From the NCBI RefSeq assembly GCF_000011065.1, contig NC_004663.1, forward strand, positions 5,642,001-5,706,000: a DNA stretch of 64,000 nt, read 5' to 3'. Position 1 is the stretch's first letter. Each line of letters starts with the position of its first letter. Below are positions 62,334-64,000 of this stretch, one piece after another. The DNA comes from Bacteroides thetaiotaomicron VPI-5482. Lineage in GTDB: Bacteria; Bacteroidota; Bacteroidia; Bacteroidales; Bacteroidaceae. A model generated the notes under the pieces. It searched no databases. It had not been told where the DNA came from and saw only the letters and a list, made by a program, of their open reading frames with translations. The translations under genes were made by a program, and so were the position numbers.

Positions 62334-63512
62334 TTACTCTACATAGAGTACCAGCCCTTTCAGGTATTCTCCTTCGGGATGGTATATATTTACCGGGTGG
62401 TCGGCAGGCTGGGTTAGTTGGTGCAGGATACGTACACTACGTCCTGACATAGCAGCAGCGGTAAACACAGCTGTGCGGAAATTATCCTTGGTTACCACCT
62501 GAGAGCAGGAGAAAGTAAACAGGATGCCGCCCGGTTTGATCTTTTCGAATGCTTTGGCATTCAGTTTCCGGTAACCTTGCAAGGCATTCCGCAAAGCATC
62601 CTTATGCTTGGCAAATGCAGGCGGGTCGAGGATTATCAAATCGTATTGGTCGCCCATGCGGTCAAGGTATTTGAAAGCATCTTCGGCGAAAGCTTCGTGA
62701 CGCGCATCGCCGGGGAAATTCAGTTCTACGTTTTTGTTAGTCAGATCGATTGCTTTGGCAGAACTGTCAACGGAATGTACCAGCTTTGCACCTCCACGCA
62801 TAGCGTAGAAGGAGAAACCGCCGGTGTAGCAGAACATATTCAGTACCGAACGGTCTTTAGAATAATGCTCCAGCAGTGAACGGTTTTCGCGTTGGTCTAC
62901 GAAGAATCCTGTCTTTTGGCCTTTCAGCCAGTCTACATGGAACTTCAGGCCGTATTCCCGTGCGATATTATCGCTGCTTCCTCCTTTAAGGAAACCGTTT
63001 TCGGGAAAAAGATCTGCCTTAAAAGGCAGTGTAGTCTCCGATTTATAATAGATATTTTCGATCTTGTCACCCATTACTTCCGACAGGGCTTCGGCGATAG
63101 TCATGCGGTCTACATGCATTCCTGCGGAGTGCGCCTGCATGACGGCAGTCCGGGCATAAATGTCAATGACCAGCCCAGGCAGATTGTCTCCCTCACCGTG
63201 TACAAGACGGTAGGTGTCATTGGTGGGATTGACTGCGATACCGATTCCACAACGCATATCATAGGCAATTTGCAGTTTACGTTTCCAGAAATCGTGGTCG
63301 ATGGGTTCCTGACGGAAAGAGAGCACACGTACGGCGATACTTCCGATCTGGAAATGTCCTTCGGCTATAAATTCCTTCTTCGAAGTGTATACTTCTACAA
63401 CTTCACCTTCTTCGGGTTCTCCATCGAAACGAGCGATTGCTCCGGAGAAAATCCAGGGATGAAATCTTTTTAAAGACTCTTCTTTGCCGGGTTTGAGGTA
63501 TACTTTATGCAT
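62334..63512 (-). CDS. RlmI-like class I rRNA (cytosine-C5) methyltransferase
   Basis: 392 aa. An N-terminal PUA-like domain (KRFHPWIFSGAIARFDGEPE), a central EEHEE-like linker domain with KTGFFVDQRENR, and a SAM-binding domain with VLNMFCYTGGFSFYAM, then LDPPAFAKHKDALRNA and FSCSQVV. This is the RlmI/RlmK-type layout; the exact rRNA position is inferred from the family. Confidence 0.92.
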   Translation of the reverse strand: MHKVYLKPGKEESLKRFHPWIFSGAIARFDGEPEEGEVVEVYTSKKEFIAEGHFQIGSIAVRVLSFRQEPIDHDFWKRKLQIAYDMRCGIGIAVNPTNDTYRLVHGEGDNLPGLVIDIYARTAVMQAHSAGMHVDRMTIAEALSEVMGDKIENIYYKSETTLPFKADLFPENGFLKGGSSDNIAREYGLKFHVDWLKGQKTGFFVDQRENRSLLEHYSKDRSVLNMFCYTGGFSFYAMRGGAKLVHSVDSSAKAIDLTNKNVELNFPGDARHEAFAEDAFKYLDRMGDQYDLIILDPPAFAKHKDALRNALQGYRKLNAKAFEKIKPGGILFTFSCSQVVTKDNFRTAVFTAAAMSGRSVRILHQLTQPADHPVNIYHPEGEYLKGLVLYVE

Positions 63513-63566
63513 GTTGTTTAAAATGCTATTTTATCAGTTATTAATTAGTCTTTTATCGGTCATTTG

Positions 63567-64000
63567 TCAGCGATTGGCGGGAGCATTTGCGTCAACCTCT
63601 TCTTCTACAGGGAGGCTTTCGACCTCGTAGTTGCCGGTTCGTTTCAGTTCCTGCAACAGGTTGTAGATGTTGAGGCAAGCCCAGGCATCGGTAGCGGCAT
63701 ATTGTTTCTGTCCGTCGCTCAGTACGTCCGCTTCCCAGTTGGACAGCCGTTGTGATTTGGAAATCTTTTCTTTGAACAGGATTGCATAAATCTTTTGCAG
63801 ACTTTTGTCCTGTATGCCGAACTGGCGTACATAGTCTTGCAGTTCGATGCAGCTCTGTTGGGTAAAAGGTGCACGTTTGTGCAGCATCATAAAGTCGTCT
63901 TTGAGCGACAGTCCTACTTTGATAACAGCCGGATTTTCCAGCAGGTCGACCAAAGGTTGGGTGAGTCCGGTCATATTGAGGCGGAACAGGAAACAGCATT
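63567..64000 (-). CDS. RNase D-like 3'-5' exonuclease, 5' end cut by window edge
   Basis: At least 144 residues, open to the right edge with in-frame CFLFRLNMTGL before the first internal ATG, so the N-terminus is missing. VGLSLKDDFMMLHKR and KQYAATDAWACLNIYNLL are the ExoII and ExoIII motifs of DEDDy nucleases (Asp in DDFMML; Tyr and Asp in YAATDA). There is no HRDC domain. The C-terminus is a short acidic tail. Confidence 0.88.
   Translation of the reverse strand, partial: CCFLFRLNMTGLTQPLVDLLENPAVIKVGLSLKDDFMMLHKRAPFTQQSCIELQDYVRQFGIQDKSLQKIYAILFKEKISKSQRLSNWEADVLSDGQKQYAATDAWACLNIYNLLQELKRTGNYEVESLPVEEEVDANAPANR

Overview
The window looks like chromosomal DNA of a Bacteroides, most likely B. 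thetaiotaomicron or a very close relative. The evidence is SusC/SusD pairs, Bacteroidetes promoters of the TTTG-N19/20-TAnnTTTG type, DUF4270/DUF5687/BACON families and the gene order. A 614-aa lipoprotein at 15707-17551 carries EEFNLPTTNGGHAT at residues 541-554, which I recall as the CD4 T-cell epitope of the B. thetaiotaomicron antigen BT4295; this identification is from memory.

Region 1 (1-8534) is a secretion locus. A C39-peptidase ABC transporter and its HlyD-type adaptor (plus strand) diverge from a minus-strand operon. That operon encodes two proteins with the same 20-residue leader start and a Gly-Gly at residues 30-31, each followed by a gene for an exported protein, then a LanC-like protein and a glycosyltransferase cut by the window edge. 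The cargos are not small bacteriocins: one looks like a papain-fold cysteine peptidase with a Tyr/Gly-rich tail, the other like a JAMM/JAB metallopeptidase of the kind found as toxin tips of polymorphic toxins. I propose a toxin/immunity export system. It is the most interesting part of the window.

Region 2 (8535-14889) is accessory DNA: a palindrome cluster, an IS3-family insertion sequence with a canonical A_AAA_AAC frameshift site, an orphan VirE-like ATPase, and an AAA-ATPase/PD-(D/E)XK protein. A roughly 110-bp diverged inverted repeat flanks the IS plus virE.

Region 3 (14890-26765) is a polysaccharide-utilisation-type operon: an NHL-repeat lipoprotein, SusC, SusD, a DUF1735/DUF4361 lipoprotein and a BACON/discoidin lipoprotein. 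It contains no glycoside hydrolase. Its upstream region has a perfect 21-bp inverted repeat bracketing 247 bp, with recombinase-site geometry: a probable invertible promoter. A Crp-like regulator lies beyond it.

Region 4 (26859-64000) is housekeeping: MarC, rhomboid protease, a glycogen/alpha-glucan operon (debranching enzyme, GT4, GH57) with a short GT5-like protein, panCD, an Nfn-like flavoprotein fusion, a sugar MFS transporter, serS, rpmA-rplU, a HAD/TraB/NlpC cluster, ABC/DUF5687 exporter, M16 peptidase, kdsA, lipid kinase, miaA, a four-gene envelope cluster (DUF4836, ABC ATPase, permease, MG2/TonB-plug protein), rsmE, a bifunctional nuclease, a nucleoside permease, an RlmI-like methyltransferase and an RNase D-like exonuclease cut by the right edge. 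No rRNA, tRNA or CRISPR array was seen.
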